This document shows positions 9,662 through 18,657 of a DNA stretch of 64,000 bases, one piece after another. A program made the translations under genes and the position numbers. The DNA lies in contig NZ_UWOP01000001.1 in NCBI RefSeq assembly GCF_900604485.1, forward strand, positions 1,473,501-1,537,500, read 5' to 3'. Source of the stretch: Enterococcus mediterraneensis (GTDB taxonomy: Bacteria > Bacillota > Bacilli > Lactobacillales > Enterococcaceae). The notes under the pieces were generated by a model. The model saw only the letters and a program-made list of their open reading frames with translations. It was not told the DNA's origin and did not search any database. Positions within the stretch are counted from its first letter, which is position 1, and each line of letters begins with the position of its first letter.

Positions 9662-12600
9662 GTGCATTTAAAGCGAATTGAAATCGCTGGGTTCAAATCC
9701 TTCGCTGATCGAACGGCTATCGATTTTGAAAACAGTGTAACAGCAGTTGTCGGACCGAATGGCAGCGGAAAAAGCAATATCACAGAAGCGATTCGCTGGG
9801 TGTTGGGAGAACAGTCTGCCAAAAGTCTGCGAGGAGGAAAGATGCCGGATATTATTTTTGCCGGTTCTGACTCCCGCAAACCTCTGAATATCGCGGAAGT
9901 TACTGTGATTTTAGATAATAGCGATCATTATCTGCCGATGGATTATACAGAGATCAGTGTGACGCGGCGCTTGCGGCGTACCGGTGAAAGCGACTTTTTT
10001 ATCAATAAACAACATTGTCGTTTGAAGGATATCCAGGATCTGTTTATGGATTCCGGATTAGGGAAAGAATCCTTTTCCATCATCTCTCAAGGAAAAGTAG
10101 AAGCGATCTTCAGCAGCAAACCGGAAGACCGGCGCGGGATCTTTGAAGAAGCCGCTGGTGTGCTGAAATACAAACAGCGGAAGAAAAAGGCGGAACAAAA
10201 ACTTTTTGAAACAGAGGACAATCTGAGCCGTGTCCAAGATATCATTTATGAATTAGAAGAACAGATGGTTCCGCTGGAAGAGCAAAGTCGGACTGCTAAA
10301 GAATTCTTGCGGGTCAAGGAATCACTGACCAAAGTCGATGTGGCATACACAGTTTCAGAAATCAAAGCAAACAAAGACAACTGGGAACGCGCGGCTAGAG
10401 AATTGGAACTGATGGTTCAACAGTTGTCAGAGTTGACTAGGGTATTAAAAAGCGGCGAGACACAGCTCCAACGCCACCGTCAGCAAAGAGCGCAGCTGGA
10501 CGATTGGCTGGAAGATGCCAATCAACAGCTGCTGCGCCTGACAGAAGCACTGAAACAGGCAGAAGGGCAGCGGGAAGTCTTACAAGAGCGTTCCAAGCAT
10601 ACTCAGCAAAGCTCTCAAGAATATCAAACCGCACTGACTGAAAATCAAGAACGGTCTCAACAATTAGCGCAGGATAAAAACGATTTGATCCATCTGCTTT
10701 CTCAGAAAAACCGTGAGATCCAGCAACTAGATGAACAGATCATGGTAATGCAGGCGGAATTCACAAAATATCAGAAATCAACAAAAGAAGTCGTAGAAGA
10801 ATTGCGGGGACAATATGTCGAAAAGATGCAGGAGCACGCCAATATCGGCAATGAACTGAAGCATCTGGAACGACAATATCTGCAAGAGACCGCTAAAAAT
10901 CAACAAGCAATCAAAAACCAAGAAAATCTGGAAACAGAAATCACCCGTGTAACTCAACAACAGCAAGAAAACGCAGCAGCATTACAGACAGCCAAACAGG
11001 TATTGAAAGAACAGCGCAGCAGTTATTTGCAGTTGCAAGAAACCACGAAACAAAACCAGCAACAGTTTACTGATGAGCAGAAAAAGATGTACCAGTTGAT
11101 GAATCAGCTCCAGCAAACCCGCGCCAAACAAAAGAGTCTGCAGGAGATCCAAGACAATTACACTGGTTTTTATCAAGGTGTACGCTTTGTTTTGCAACAT
11201 AAAGAACAGCTTTCCGGAATCGTAGGGGCTGTCGCTGAGTTGATTGAAGTACCCAGCGCTTATACGCTGGCTGTCGAAACAGCTTTGGGAGGCGCCGCAC
11301 AGCACATCGTTGTAGAATCAGAAAAAGATGCCCGCAACGGCATTACTTTCTTGAAAGAACAGCGGGGTGGACGAGCAACATTCTTGCCGTTGACTACCAT
11401 CCAATCCCGAAAAATATCAGCGGCAGTAGAAAATCAAGCTGCCGGTGTGTCCGGCTATCTTGGTGTTGCTAGTCAGCTGGTCCAGTATTCAGAAGAGCTG
11501 CGAGCTATTTTTGAAAACCTGTTGGGAAGTGTGCTGATTGCTGAAGACTTGGCCAGCGCCAATGCACTGGCAAAGGCGGTCCACTATCGCTATCGAGTAG
11601 TCTCATTAGACGGCGATGTGATGAATCCCGGCGGTTCGATGACCGGCGGAGCGACGAAAAAAGGACAAGGCAGCCTGTTTGCTCAATCCAATGAGTTGCA
11701 GACGCTGAAAGAACAAGCGGTAATCTTAGAGCAACGTCTCCAAACAACGGAAAAACAAGTGCAGCGCTTTGAAAAAAGCGCTAATGAAAACCAAGCGGCG
11801 TTGGAGCAGTTGCGAAGCAAAGGTGAAGCAGCCCGTTTGAAAGAGCAGGAATTGGAAAATCAAGCTCAGAATCTGCGAAATGAATTGGCTCGTTTAGAAA
11901 AAGAACAAAAGGTTTTTGCCTTTGAAAATCGCGAGATCCAACTATTCTTGGCGGAATATGAAGAACAAAAAACAGATTATCTGCAAAAGCAAAAAGAAGT
12001 AGAGGCAGAGCGGGAAGCAATCAACCGCGAGATCCAGCAGATCAGCGCTCAAGAAGATGTGATCGAAGAAAAACGTCTTGAAACCAGCCAGAAATTGGCA
12101 CAGCTGCAAGCTGAATTGGCGGTAACAAAAGAACAGGCGGCACATCTGCGGCAGCAATTAGTAGCTAACGAAGCCGCAATGGCAGAAAATACCGCCAAGA
12201 AAGAGACTCTCGAAAGACAGCTAAGCGCTTTGTCGATGGACTTTTCTACGCACGAAGTCACGGAAGAATCATTGCAAAAGCAAGTTGATTCTCTAGCTGA
12301 AAAACGTGAAGAGATCCAGCGGGAGCTGGCGGAAAAACGCCAAGAACGTCAAGCTCTCCAAATGAAAATCAATGAAGCTGATGAACAGATCAGCAGTTAC
12401 TATCAACAGCAAAAACGCATGCTTTCCCAAAAAACGCAAACCGAAGTGGAAAAAAATCGTGCGGATGTCCTTCTGGATAACTTATTGCATTATCTGCAGG
12501 AAGAATACAGTTTGACCTTTGAAGCGGCGTCAGCCAGCTATCCGGTCGATCCGGAGCAGGAAAAAGCGGTCATCAAACAAGAGATCCAAAACTACAAGAA

Positions 12601-13249
12601 AACTATCGAAGGTTTAGGTCCGGTGAATTTGAACGCCATCGAACAGTACCAGCAAGTCTCAGAGCGGTACGACTTTTTGACAGGTCAGCGGGATGATCTA
12701 TTGGCAGCGAAAACACAGCTGTTTGATACGATGTCTGAGATGGACGAAGAAGTCAAAATGCGGTTTTCTGAAGTTTTTGAAGCGATCCGCAAAAAGTTCA
12801 AAGAAGTATTTCCTAATATGTTTGGCGGCGGCCGGGCAGAATTGTTTCTGACGGATCCCACCGATCTATTAAATACAGGAATCGAGATCGAAGCTCAACC
12901 CCCCGGAAAAAAATTGCAGAATCTGAGTCTGCTTTCCGGCGGCGAACGAGCATTGACGGCGATCGCATTGCTGTTTTCTATCATTCAAGTTCGACCAGTA
13001 CCATTTTGTGTGCTGGATGAAGTGGAAGCAGCGTTGGATGAAGCCAACGTCAATCGTTTTGGCCGCTATTTGAATGATTTCCAAAATGATACACAATTTA
13101 TCGTTGTGACTCACCGCAAAGGAACGATGGAAGCCGCCAATGTCCTCTATGGGGTGACCATGCAGGAATCCGGCGTTTCCCGTATCGTTTCTGTACGACT
13201 GGAAGAAGTCAACGAAGGCGGTAAGATCCAACAAAAAGGAGTGAGTTAG
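9662..13249 (+). CDS. smc: Chromosome partition protein SMC
   Basis: ATPase of the SMC-ScpAB condensin that compacts and segregates the chromosome. Layout of the 1195 residues: head N-part with Walker A GPNGSGKS (31-38), a long first coiled coil rich in Gln/Glu, a hinge around 510-670 containing the Gly-rich GGSMTGG block, a second coiled coil, and head C-part with signature LSGGERA and Walker B FCVLDEVEAALD. Translation starts at GTG 9662 after GAAGGGAGCAGG. The stop is immediately followed by the TTG of the next gene, suggesting translational coupling. Glutamine richness of the coils explains the many spurious opposite-strand open frames here. Confidence 0.97.
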   Translation: MHLKRIEIAGFKSFADRTAIDFENSVTAVVGPNGSGKSNITEAIRWVLGEQSAKSLRGGKMPDIIFAGSDSRKPLNIAEVTVILDNSDHYLPMDYTEISVTRRLRRTGESDFFINKQHCRLKDIQDLFMDSGLGKESFSIISQGKVEAIFSSKPEDRRGIFEEAAGVLKYKQRKKKAEQKLFETEDNLSRVQDIIYELEEQMVPLEEQSRTAKEFLRVKESLTKVDVAYTVSEIKANKDNWERAARELELMVQQLSELTRVLKSGETQLQRHRQQRAQLDDWLEDANQQLLRLTEALKQAEGQREVLQERSKHTQQSSQEYQTALTENQERSQQLAQDKNDLIHLLSQKNREIQQLDEQIMVMQAEFTKYQKSTKEVVEELRGQYVEKMQEHANIGNELKHLERQYLQETAKNQQAIKNQENLETEITRVTQQQQENAAALQTAKQVLKEQRSSYLQLQETTKQNQQQFTDEQKKMYQLMNQLQQTRAKQKSLQEIQDNYTGFYQGVRFVLQHKEQLSGIVGAVAELIEVPSAYTLAVETALGGAAQHIVVESEKDARNGITFLKEQRGGRATFLPLTTIQSRKISAAVENQAAGVSGYLGVASQLVQYSEELRAIFENLLGSVLIAEDLASANALAKAVHYRYRVVSLDGDVMNPGGSMTGGATKKGQGSLFAQSNELQTLKEQAVILEQRLQTTEKQVQRFEKSANENQAALEQLRSKGEAARLKEQELENQAQNLRNELARLEKEQKVFAFENREIQLFLAEYEEQKTDYLQKQKEVEAEREAINREIQQISAQEDVIEEKRLETSQKLAQLQAELAVTKEQAAHLRQQLVANEAAMAENTAKKETLERQLSALSMDFSTHEVTEESLQKQVDSLAEKREEIQRELAEKRQERQALQMKINEADEQISSYYQQQKRMLSQKTQTEVEKNRADVLLDNLLHYLQEEYSLTFEAASASYPVDPEQEKAVIKQEIQNYKKTIEGLGPVNLNAIEQYQQVSERYDFLTGQRDDLLAAKTQLFDTMSEMDEEVKMRFSEVFEAIRKKFKEVFPNMFGGGRAELFLTDPTDLLNTGIEIEAQPPGKKLQNLSLLSGGERALTAIALLFSIIQVRPVPFCVLDEVEAALDEANVNRFGRYLNDFQNDTQFIVVTHRKGTMEAANVLYGVTMQESGVSRIVSVRLEEVNEGGKIQQKGVS

Positions 13250-14071
13250 TTGATTAAATTGATTGCCATAGATTTAGACGGCACATTATTGAACAATGAG
13301 AAAAAAATCTCTGAAAGAAACAAAACTGTTTTGAAAAAAGCCAAAGCTGCCGGCATCAAGATCGTCATCTGCACAGGTCGTCCATTGCGGGCGATCCGTC
13401 CGTATTTAGAGGAATTGGATCTTAAAGATGCGGGGGATTACAGCATCACTTTTAACGGCGGCTTGGTTCAAAAAAACGATACCGGCGAAGTGATGGAAAA
13501 AGCGGCATTGCAATTAGCGGATGTCCATAATCTGATTGGTCTGGCAAAAGAGCTGGATCTGTCACTGGATGTTTTATCGGATGAGATCGTGCTGAATTTG
13601 CCTACTTCCAACAATCACCTGTCTATTTATGGTTCGTTGAATCCATTACTGGATTGTCGGCCATTTATGATCGAGGAATTGACGGAAGATCTCCTGTACA
13701 ACAAAGCAGTCATCGCTTACGATCAGGAATTTTTAGATGAACAGATCAAAAAGATTCCGGCAGTTTTCCGGGAAAATTACGAAGTCATCAAGACTCGCAA
13801 TAACTTGTTGGAATTTATGCCAAAAGGGATCACAAAAGCTTATGGCATTTCTTTGTTAGCAAAAGATCTGGGAATCAAACAAGAAGAAGTCATGGGGATC
13901 GGAGATGAAGAAAACGATCTGCCTATGATCGAATATGCCGGGATCGGGGTGGCGATGGAAAATGCCATCGACTTGGTTAAATCTGCGGCGGATATCGTGA
14001 CATTGTCCAACGAAGCAGACGGTGTCGCACAAGTGATCGAAAACTACGTATTGAATCAAGGAGGGATATAA
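13250..14071 (+). CDS. Cof-type HAD-IIB family phosphatase
   Basis: Haloacid dehalogenase superfamily phosphatase of the Cof/YidA class, which generally dephosphorylates sugar phosphates or flavin-type metabolites. Motif I is IDLDGTLL with nucleophile Asp8 and acid Asp10; the late GDEENDLPMIE block is motif IV for metal binding; the mid-protein cap is the alpha/beta IIB type. The start TTG 13250 directly abuts the smc stop and is served by AAAGGAGTGAG. The 3' end overlaps the ftsY ATG by one base (TAATG). Its position between smc and ftsY is recurrent in enterococci, but the physiological substrate is unknown. Confidence 0.9.
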   Translation: MIKLIAIDLDGTLLNNEKKISERNKTVLKKAKAAGIKIVICTGRPLRAIRPYLEELDLKDAGDYSITFNGGLVQKNDTGEVMEKAALQLADVHNLIGLAKELDLSLDVLSDEIVLNLPTSNNHLSIYGSLNPLLDCRPFMIEELTEDLLYNKAVIAYDQEFLDEQIKKIPAVFRENYEVIKTRNNLLEFMPKGITKAYGISLLAKDLGIKQEEVMGIGDEENDLPMIEYAGIGVAMENAIDLVKSAADIVTLSNEADGVAQVIENYVLNQGGI

Positions 14072-15081
14072 TGGGATTTTTTGATAAGATCAAAAAGGCT
14101 TTTACCGGCGAAACAGCGCAAGAGACCGAAACTGTTGAAGTACAGGAAAAGTATGACAAAGGCTTGGAAAAGACCCGCAAAACATTCGGCGAACGGATGA
14201 ATGAACTATTTGCCAACTTCAGAACAGTTGATGAAGACTTTTTCGAAGAGTTGGAAGAAACGTTGATCGGCGCTGACGTGGGCTTTGATACAGCTATCAA
14301 GATCAGTGAAGCGTTGCGGCAAGAAGTCAAATTGCGCAATGCGAAAAAACCAGCGGAAGTACAAAACGCGATTATTGAAAAGTTAGTGGATCTTTATGAA
14401 GCAGAAGGGATCAATGAAGTCAATGAGCTGAACATCCAGCCTGAAGGATTGACAGTCATGCTCTTTGTCGGAGTCAATGGTGTCGGAAAGACTACCAGCA
14501 TCGGGAAATTGGCTCATCAGTACAAACAAGAAGGCAAGAAAGTCCTGTTGGCAGCAGCCGATACCTTCCGGGCCGGCGCCATTGATCAGTTAGTGGTCTG
14601 GGGTGAGCGGGCGGATGTTGAAGTCGTTCGCGGCAAAGCCGGCAGTGATCCGGCGGCAGTCGTTTTTGACGCGTTGAAAAAAGCAAAAGAACAGCAAGCT
14701 GACATTTTACTGGTAGATACTGCTGGTCGGTTGCAAAACAAAGTCAATCTGATGAATGAATTAGAAAAAATCAAACGGGTCATCCAACGGGAAGTCCCAG
14801 AAGCGCCCCATGAGGTATTATTGGTCTTAGATGCTACAACCGGACAAAATGCCATGGTCCAAGCGAAGCAATTCAAAGAAACAACCAATGTCACCGGTCT
14901 TGTCTTAACTAAGTTAGACGGGACTGCAAAAGGCGGGATCGTTTTAGCGATCCGCAACGAGCTGCATCTGCCGGTAAAACTAGTAGGATTAGGCGAAGGG
15001 ATCGATGATCTGGAAATGTTTGATCCGAATGATTTTGTCGTAGGTCTGTTCAAAGGACTGCTGAAATCAGAAAACGATTGA
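14071..15081 (+). CDS. ftsY: Signal recognition particle receptor FtsY
   Basis: GTPase receptor at the membrane that docks SRP-ribosome complexes to the Sec translocon. A short acidic A-domain (about 1-60) is followed by the N domain and the G domain with GVNGVGKTTS (G1), DTAGRL (G3) and TKLDGTAKGG (G4). The 336-residue length matches Gram-positive FtsY proteins with a reduced A domain. ATG 14071 shares its A with the preceding stop codon, so translation is probably coupled. A strong terminator follows, closing the rnc-smc-HAD-ftsY unit. Confidence 0.96.
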   Translation: MGFFDKIKKAFTGETAQETETVEVQEKYDKGLEKTRKTFGERMNELFANFRTVDEDFFEELEETLIGADVGFDTAIKISEALRQEVKLRNAKKPAEVQNAIIEKLVDLYEAEGINEVNELNIQPEGLTVMLFVGVNGVGKTTSIGKLAHQYKQEGKKVLLAAADTFRAGAIDQLVVWGERADVEVVRGKAGSDPAAVVFDALKKAKEQQADILLVDTAGRLQNKVNLMNELEKIKRVIQREVPEAPHEVLLVLDATTGQNAMVQAKQFKETTNVTGLVLTKLDGTAKGGIVLAIRNELHLPVKLVGLGEGIDDLEMFDPNDFVVGLFKGLLKSEND

Positions 15082-15113
15082 TGCAATCATGAATACACGA
15101 TATCGATTGATAC

Positions 15114-15163
15114 GACTCGCAAAAGTCAGGAAAGTTAACTGACTTTTGCGGGTCTTTTCTTTT
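15114..15163 (+). terminator. Terminator after ftsY
   Basis: A 16-bp stem with one G-T pair (15114-15129 / 15139-15154) followed by TTTTCTTTT. Very strong. Confidence 0.92.
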
Positions 15164-15341
15164 ATACAGATTCTGAGATTTGGATTTGCAAGGGAATATT
15201 TTCGAAGTACAGGTTTCAAAGATTTTTTTCAACAGAATTTATGTTAGAATAAGGTCATCTTGGCGAAGTCCCAAAATACGCCTATCCATGCTGTTTGTTC
15301 TCTAAAACAGTAATGACGAAACAGACAAAGGATGCAGAATT

Positions 15342-17597
15342 ATGAATTTTCAAACTCTATTAAAAGCAGCAACCGTTCAACCTTATCTTATGCATGCCCG
15401 TTTCGGTGTAGAAAAGGAAAGTCAGCGGGTAGATGCGACAGGCGAATTAGTCAAAAGCGATCATCCGCAAACCCTTGGCAACCGATCCTATCATCCGTAC
15501 ATTCAAACGGATTTTTCTGAAACACAGATGGAACTGATCACACCTGTAGCAGATTCTCCCACAGAATTGATGTGTTGGTTGGCAGCGATCCATGATGTTG
15601 CCTTCCGGTCGATGGAGGACATGCTGTGGCCGTTGAGTATGCCGCCAGCATTACCGGAAAAAGAAGAAGAGATCATCTTGGCAAAGCTGGATGCCTTTGA
15701 AGATGTATTATACCGACGCTATCTGGCGAAAGAATACGGCCGCCGCAAGCAAATGGTCAGCGGCATCCATTTCAACTTTGAATTCTCGAAAAAATTGATC
15801 ATAAGCTTGTTTGAAAAACAAACTGAGATCAAAAACTGTGAAGATTTTAAAACAGAAGTTTATTTGCGGGTGACCCGCAATTATTTACGGTACCGTTGGC
15901 TGATCACCTATCTGTATGGCGCTTCGCCAGTCAGTGAAGCACGCTATTTTCTGAAAGATGGACCTAATGAACCAGTCCGCAGTATCCGCAGCAGTAAATA
16001 TGGTTATACAAATCATGATGATGTGAAAGTTTCCTATGAAAGCCTAGAGATTTACTTGAAAAATATCGGCCAGATGATCGAAGAAGGCAAACTTTCAGAA
16101 GAAAAGGAATTTTATGCGCCGGTACGTTTACGGGGCGGGAAAAAAGTCGCTGATCTAAAACAGACAGGGATCCGTTACATCGAATTGCGCAATATCGATC
16201 TGAACCCGTTCGCTCCTTACGGAATCGATCAGCAGCAAGTGGAATTTCTCCATGTCTTTCTTTTGTTTATGCTTTGGAAAGAAGAAGGGAACACCGCTGA
16301 TGAATGGGTAGCAGAAGGCAATGAAAAGAACAACTTGGTAGCTTTGGAACATCCGACTGACGCTACCGCTTATCATCAAGAAGGTACGGAATTATTGGCA
16401 GAAATAAAAGAGATGGCAGCAGAATTGCGATTGCCGCTATCGGAGGACTTCTTTGATTTTGTCGAAAAAGCACTGGAAGATCCTGCTAAAACTTTTGCCG
16501 CTAAACTCTATCAAGCCAGTCAAAAAACTTCTCAAGCCCAAGTTGCTGTAAAATTAGCGCAAAGCTATCATGAAGCTGCTTGGAAGCACCCGTATCAGTT
16601 GGCAGGTTTTCGCGAGATGGAATTATCGACCCAGATCTTGATGTTTGATGCCATTCAAAAGGGTATCACGGTCGAAGTTTTGGATGAAGAGGATCAATTT
16701 TTGAAATTGCAGTATTCTGATCATGTGGAATATGTCAAAAATGCCAATATGACTGGTAAAGATCCTTATGTAGTCCCATTGATGATGGCCAATAAAACGG
16801 TGACTAAAAAAGTCTTGGCGCAAGCCGGTTTTCGTGTGCCGGAAGGAGACGAATTCCGTAATAAAACGCAAGCGCTGGCAGCATATCCCCGTTACATTGA
16901 TCAAGGGATCGTAGTAAAACCTAAGACAACGAATTATGGTCTGGGGATCTCGATCTTTAAAAATGGCGCAAGCCAAGAAGACTATCAAAAAGCTGTTGAG
17001 ATCGCCTTTGCGGAAGATACAGCTATCTTGGTGGAAGAATTTCTGCCGGGTACGGAATACCGTTTCTTTGTTTTAGACGGCAAAGTTCGCGGAATCATGC
17101 TGCGAGTGCCAGCTAATGTAGTGGGAGACGGGAAGCGGACCATCACACAATTAGTCGCAGAAAAAAATCAAGATCCGTTGCGGGGAACTCATCACCGTGC
17201 ACCGTTGGAATTGATCCAATTAGGCGAGTTAGAACAGCTGATGTTGAAAGAGCAGGGATATACTGTTGATTCGGTCCCTAAAAAAGATACCATCGTTTAT
17301 TTACGGGAAAATTCCAACGTTTCGACTGGCGGAGACTCCATCGATGTAACGGATGAATTTTCCGCGGATTATAAACAACTGGCTGTTTCTGCTGTTCATG
17401 CGCTGGGGGCGAAGATCAGCGGGATTGATCTGGTGATCCCGGATAAATCACAACCTGCTTCCAGCGATAAGGCCTACGGGATCATTGAAGCAAACTTCAA
17501 TCCGGCGATGCATATGCACGTATATCCTTATGCAGGGAAAAGCCGTCGTTTGACGATGGATGTTTTGCGATTCCTTTTTCCAGAGATCACAAAATAA
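15342..17597 (+). CDS. gshF: Bifunctional glutathione synthase GshF
   Basis: Fused enzyme that makes glutathione in two steps: glutamate-cysteine ligase in the N-terminal ~470 residues and an ATP-grasp glutathione synthetase in the C-terminal ~270. The N-part begins with the FGVEKESQR substrate motif and has METxLIT-like TQMELITP; the C-part has VVKPKTTNYGLGI and ends with IIEANFNPAMHMH, typical of ATP-grasp metal binding. 751 residues matches the enterococcal/streptococcal/listerial fusion. ATG 15342 follows AAAGGATG. An extended -10 (TGTTAGAAT, 15242-15250) would give a leader of about 85 nt. The gene stands alone between two terminators. Confidence 0.96.
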   Translation: MNFQTLLKAATVQPYLMHARFGVEKESQRVDATGELVKSDHPQTLGNRSYHPYIQTDFSETQMELITPVADSPTELMCWLAAIHDVAFRSMEDMLWPLSMPPALPEKEEEIILAKLDAFEDVLYRRYLAKEYGRRKQMVSGIHFNFEFSKKLIISLFEKQTEIKNCEDFKTEVYLRVTRNYLRYRWLITYLYGASPVSEARYFLKDGPNEPVRSIRSSKYGYTNHDDVKVSYESLEIYLKNIGQMIEEGKLSEEKEFYAPVRLRGGKKVADLKQTGIRYIELRNIDLNPFAPYGIDQQQVEFLHVFLLFMLWKEEGNTADEWVAEGNEKNNLVALEHPTDATAYHQEGTELLAEIKEMAAELRLPLSEDFFDFVEKALEDPAKTFAAKLYQASQKTSQAQVAVKLAQSYHEAAWKHPYQLAGFREMELSTQILMFDAIQKGITVEVLDEEDQFLKLQYSDHVEYVKNANMTGKDPYVVPLMMANKTVTKKVLAQAGFRVPEGDEFRNKTQALAAYPRYIDQGIVVKPKTTNYGLGISIFKNGASQEDYQKAVEIAFAEDTAILVEEFLPGTEYRFFVLDGKVRGIMLRVPANVVGDGKRTITQLVAEKNQDPLRGTHHRAPLELIQLGELEQLMLKEQGYTVDSVPKKDTIVYLRENSNVSTGGDSIDVTDEFSADYKQLAVSAVHALGAKISGIDLVIPDKSQPASSDKAYGIIEANFNPAMHMHVYPYAGKSRRLTMDVLRFLFPEITK

Positions 17598-17600
17598 AAG

Positions 17601-17649
17601 AGCTTTTGCGGAAGACTGTCGATAGGCAGTCTTTCTGCAAAAGCTTTTT
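17601..17649. terminator. Bidirectional terminator between gshF and the minus-strand pair
   Basis: Long stem starting AGCTTTTGC (17601-17609) pairing with GCAAAAGCT (17637-17645), T-run on the plus side and a T-rich stretch on the minus side. It serves converging genes. Confidence 0.85.
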
Positions 17650-17651
17650 GT

Positions 17652-18059
17652 TTAAAATTCAAATTCTTTGATCTCGATGGTTTGCTTGGTTTCTTCCACT
17701 TTCAATCCAGTCAGATCTTCCCACCATTGTTTCATTTCTTTTTCATAGGTTGTCGGAAAAGCGTCCACGATCTCCAGCAGGCTTTTTTGATTGATCTTAG
17801 CATAAGGAAAATTCAATGTCAGATTGTACTTCAACTCCGACAAGAGACTGTAATATTGGAACATCAAATAATGCATCTCTTCCAAATTTTCTTCCCGCAG
17901 AACTTTCGGGACGCGGTCCAGCATAAAGCCAAAACTGCGCATCATGAATATAATACCGTCTAAATGGTCGGTATCGATGGTTGAGGCATCTTTTAAAATA
18001 TCAATGTGGATATCAAGTGCTTGCAGCAGCTCGTCTTTTAATACTGGATAATTGGGCAT
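17652..18059 (-). CDS. Conserved hypothetical protein, helical, 135 residues
   Basis: I do not recognise the family. Start placed at ATG 18059 (M-P-N-Y-P-V), because a GGAGGAAAG site precedes it; a longer frame to 18098 would overlap the upstream gene and lacks such a site. The protein is acidic, mostly alpha-helical by composition (many Leu, Glu, Lys), without membrane segments or signal peptide. It lies 17 bp downstream of the YueI-like gene on the same strand and ends at the shared terminator, so the two are probably one transcript. Function unknown. Confidence 0.75.
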   Translation of the reverse strand: MPNYPVLKDELLQALDIHIDILKDASTIDTDHLDGIIFMMRSFGFMLDRVPKVLREENLEEMHYLMFQYYSLLSELKYNLTLNFPYAKINQKSLLEIVDAFPTTYEKEMKQWWEDLTGLKVEETKQTIEIKEFEF

Positions 18060-18076
18060 GATCTTTCCTCCTACTT

Positions 18077-18523
18077 TTAGTGGAATAATTTCTTCCAAAA
18101 TCCTTCTTCTGGGCGATCTTCCGGCTCTTCTGCTGTTTTGTTCTCAGGATATTTTTCTTCCACATCGATCACCGGTTCATTGACAGCTTCTTTGGCTGTT
18201 ACAAGCAGTCCAAATGCATCCGGGCGATCTTCCACGTCGTTGACCACCGTAAATTTTGCTTGATGCTTAGTTGCTAAACGGATGTAGGTGCCTTGCAGAT
18301 CAGAAGGGATCTGACCATTCAAGAGGATCGAAGCATCTTGGTGTTTTTCTAATTCATGAATCAGTTTTTCTTGATTCTCAATTTTCTTCATTTCAGCGAT
18401 CGTCATGCTGAGGTAGCAGCGTTCCCGGAAAGTCCCCATATATTTGTGCTGTTCTTCAGGTTTGACTAAAGGAGTCCCGTAACGACCCTTATCTAAGTGT
18501 TTTTGGATTTGATCTTCTGCCAT
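18077..18523 (-). CDS. YueI family protein (DUF1694)
   Basis: Small cytoplasmic protein matching the YueI/DUF1694 family, of unknown biochemical role, common in Bacilli. The N-terminal KPEEQHKYMGTFRERCYLSM block and the central LLNGQIPSDLQGTYIRLA region are the recognisable parts; the C-terminal ~30 residues form a very acidic tail ending in WKKLF. ATG 18523 is preceded by a G-rich ribosome binding site (AAGGGGGGAG). Length 148 is normal. First gene of a two-gene minus-strand unit. Confidence 0.8.
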   Translation of the reverse strand: MAEDQIQKHLDKGRYGTPLVKPEEQHKYMGTFRERCYLSMTIAEMKKIENQEKLIHELEKHQDASILLNGQIPSDLQGTYIRLATKHQAKFTVVNDVEDRPDAFGLLVTAKEAVNEPVIDVEEKYPENKTAEEPEDRPEEGFWKKLFH

Positions 18524-18550
18524 GTTTCTCCCCCCTTGTAGTGATACTTT

Positions 18551-18579
18551 ATTATAGCATGCTTTAGCGGGAAACTTAA
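18551..18579 (-). promoter_or_regulatory. Promoter of the yueI-like unit
   Basis: Read on the minus strand: TTAAGT, 17-bp spacer, TATAAT (18551-18556) with an extended TG at 18558-18559. Directed to the gene starting at 18523. Confidence 0.65.
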
Positions 18580-18657
18580 AATGAGGAGTCGATGGATATC
18601 AGGTGTATTTCCAGCTGATTGCAGTATAATAAAAGAAAAAAGTTGGGAGGAGATCTT

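Noticed and set aside
14586-15086. 166-codon minus-strand open frame within ftsY
   Set aside because: Lies wholly opposite the G domain of FtsY, has no ribosome binding site, and its composition (Ser/Thr-rich) is that of an antisense shadow.
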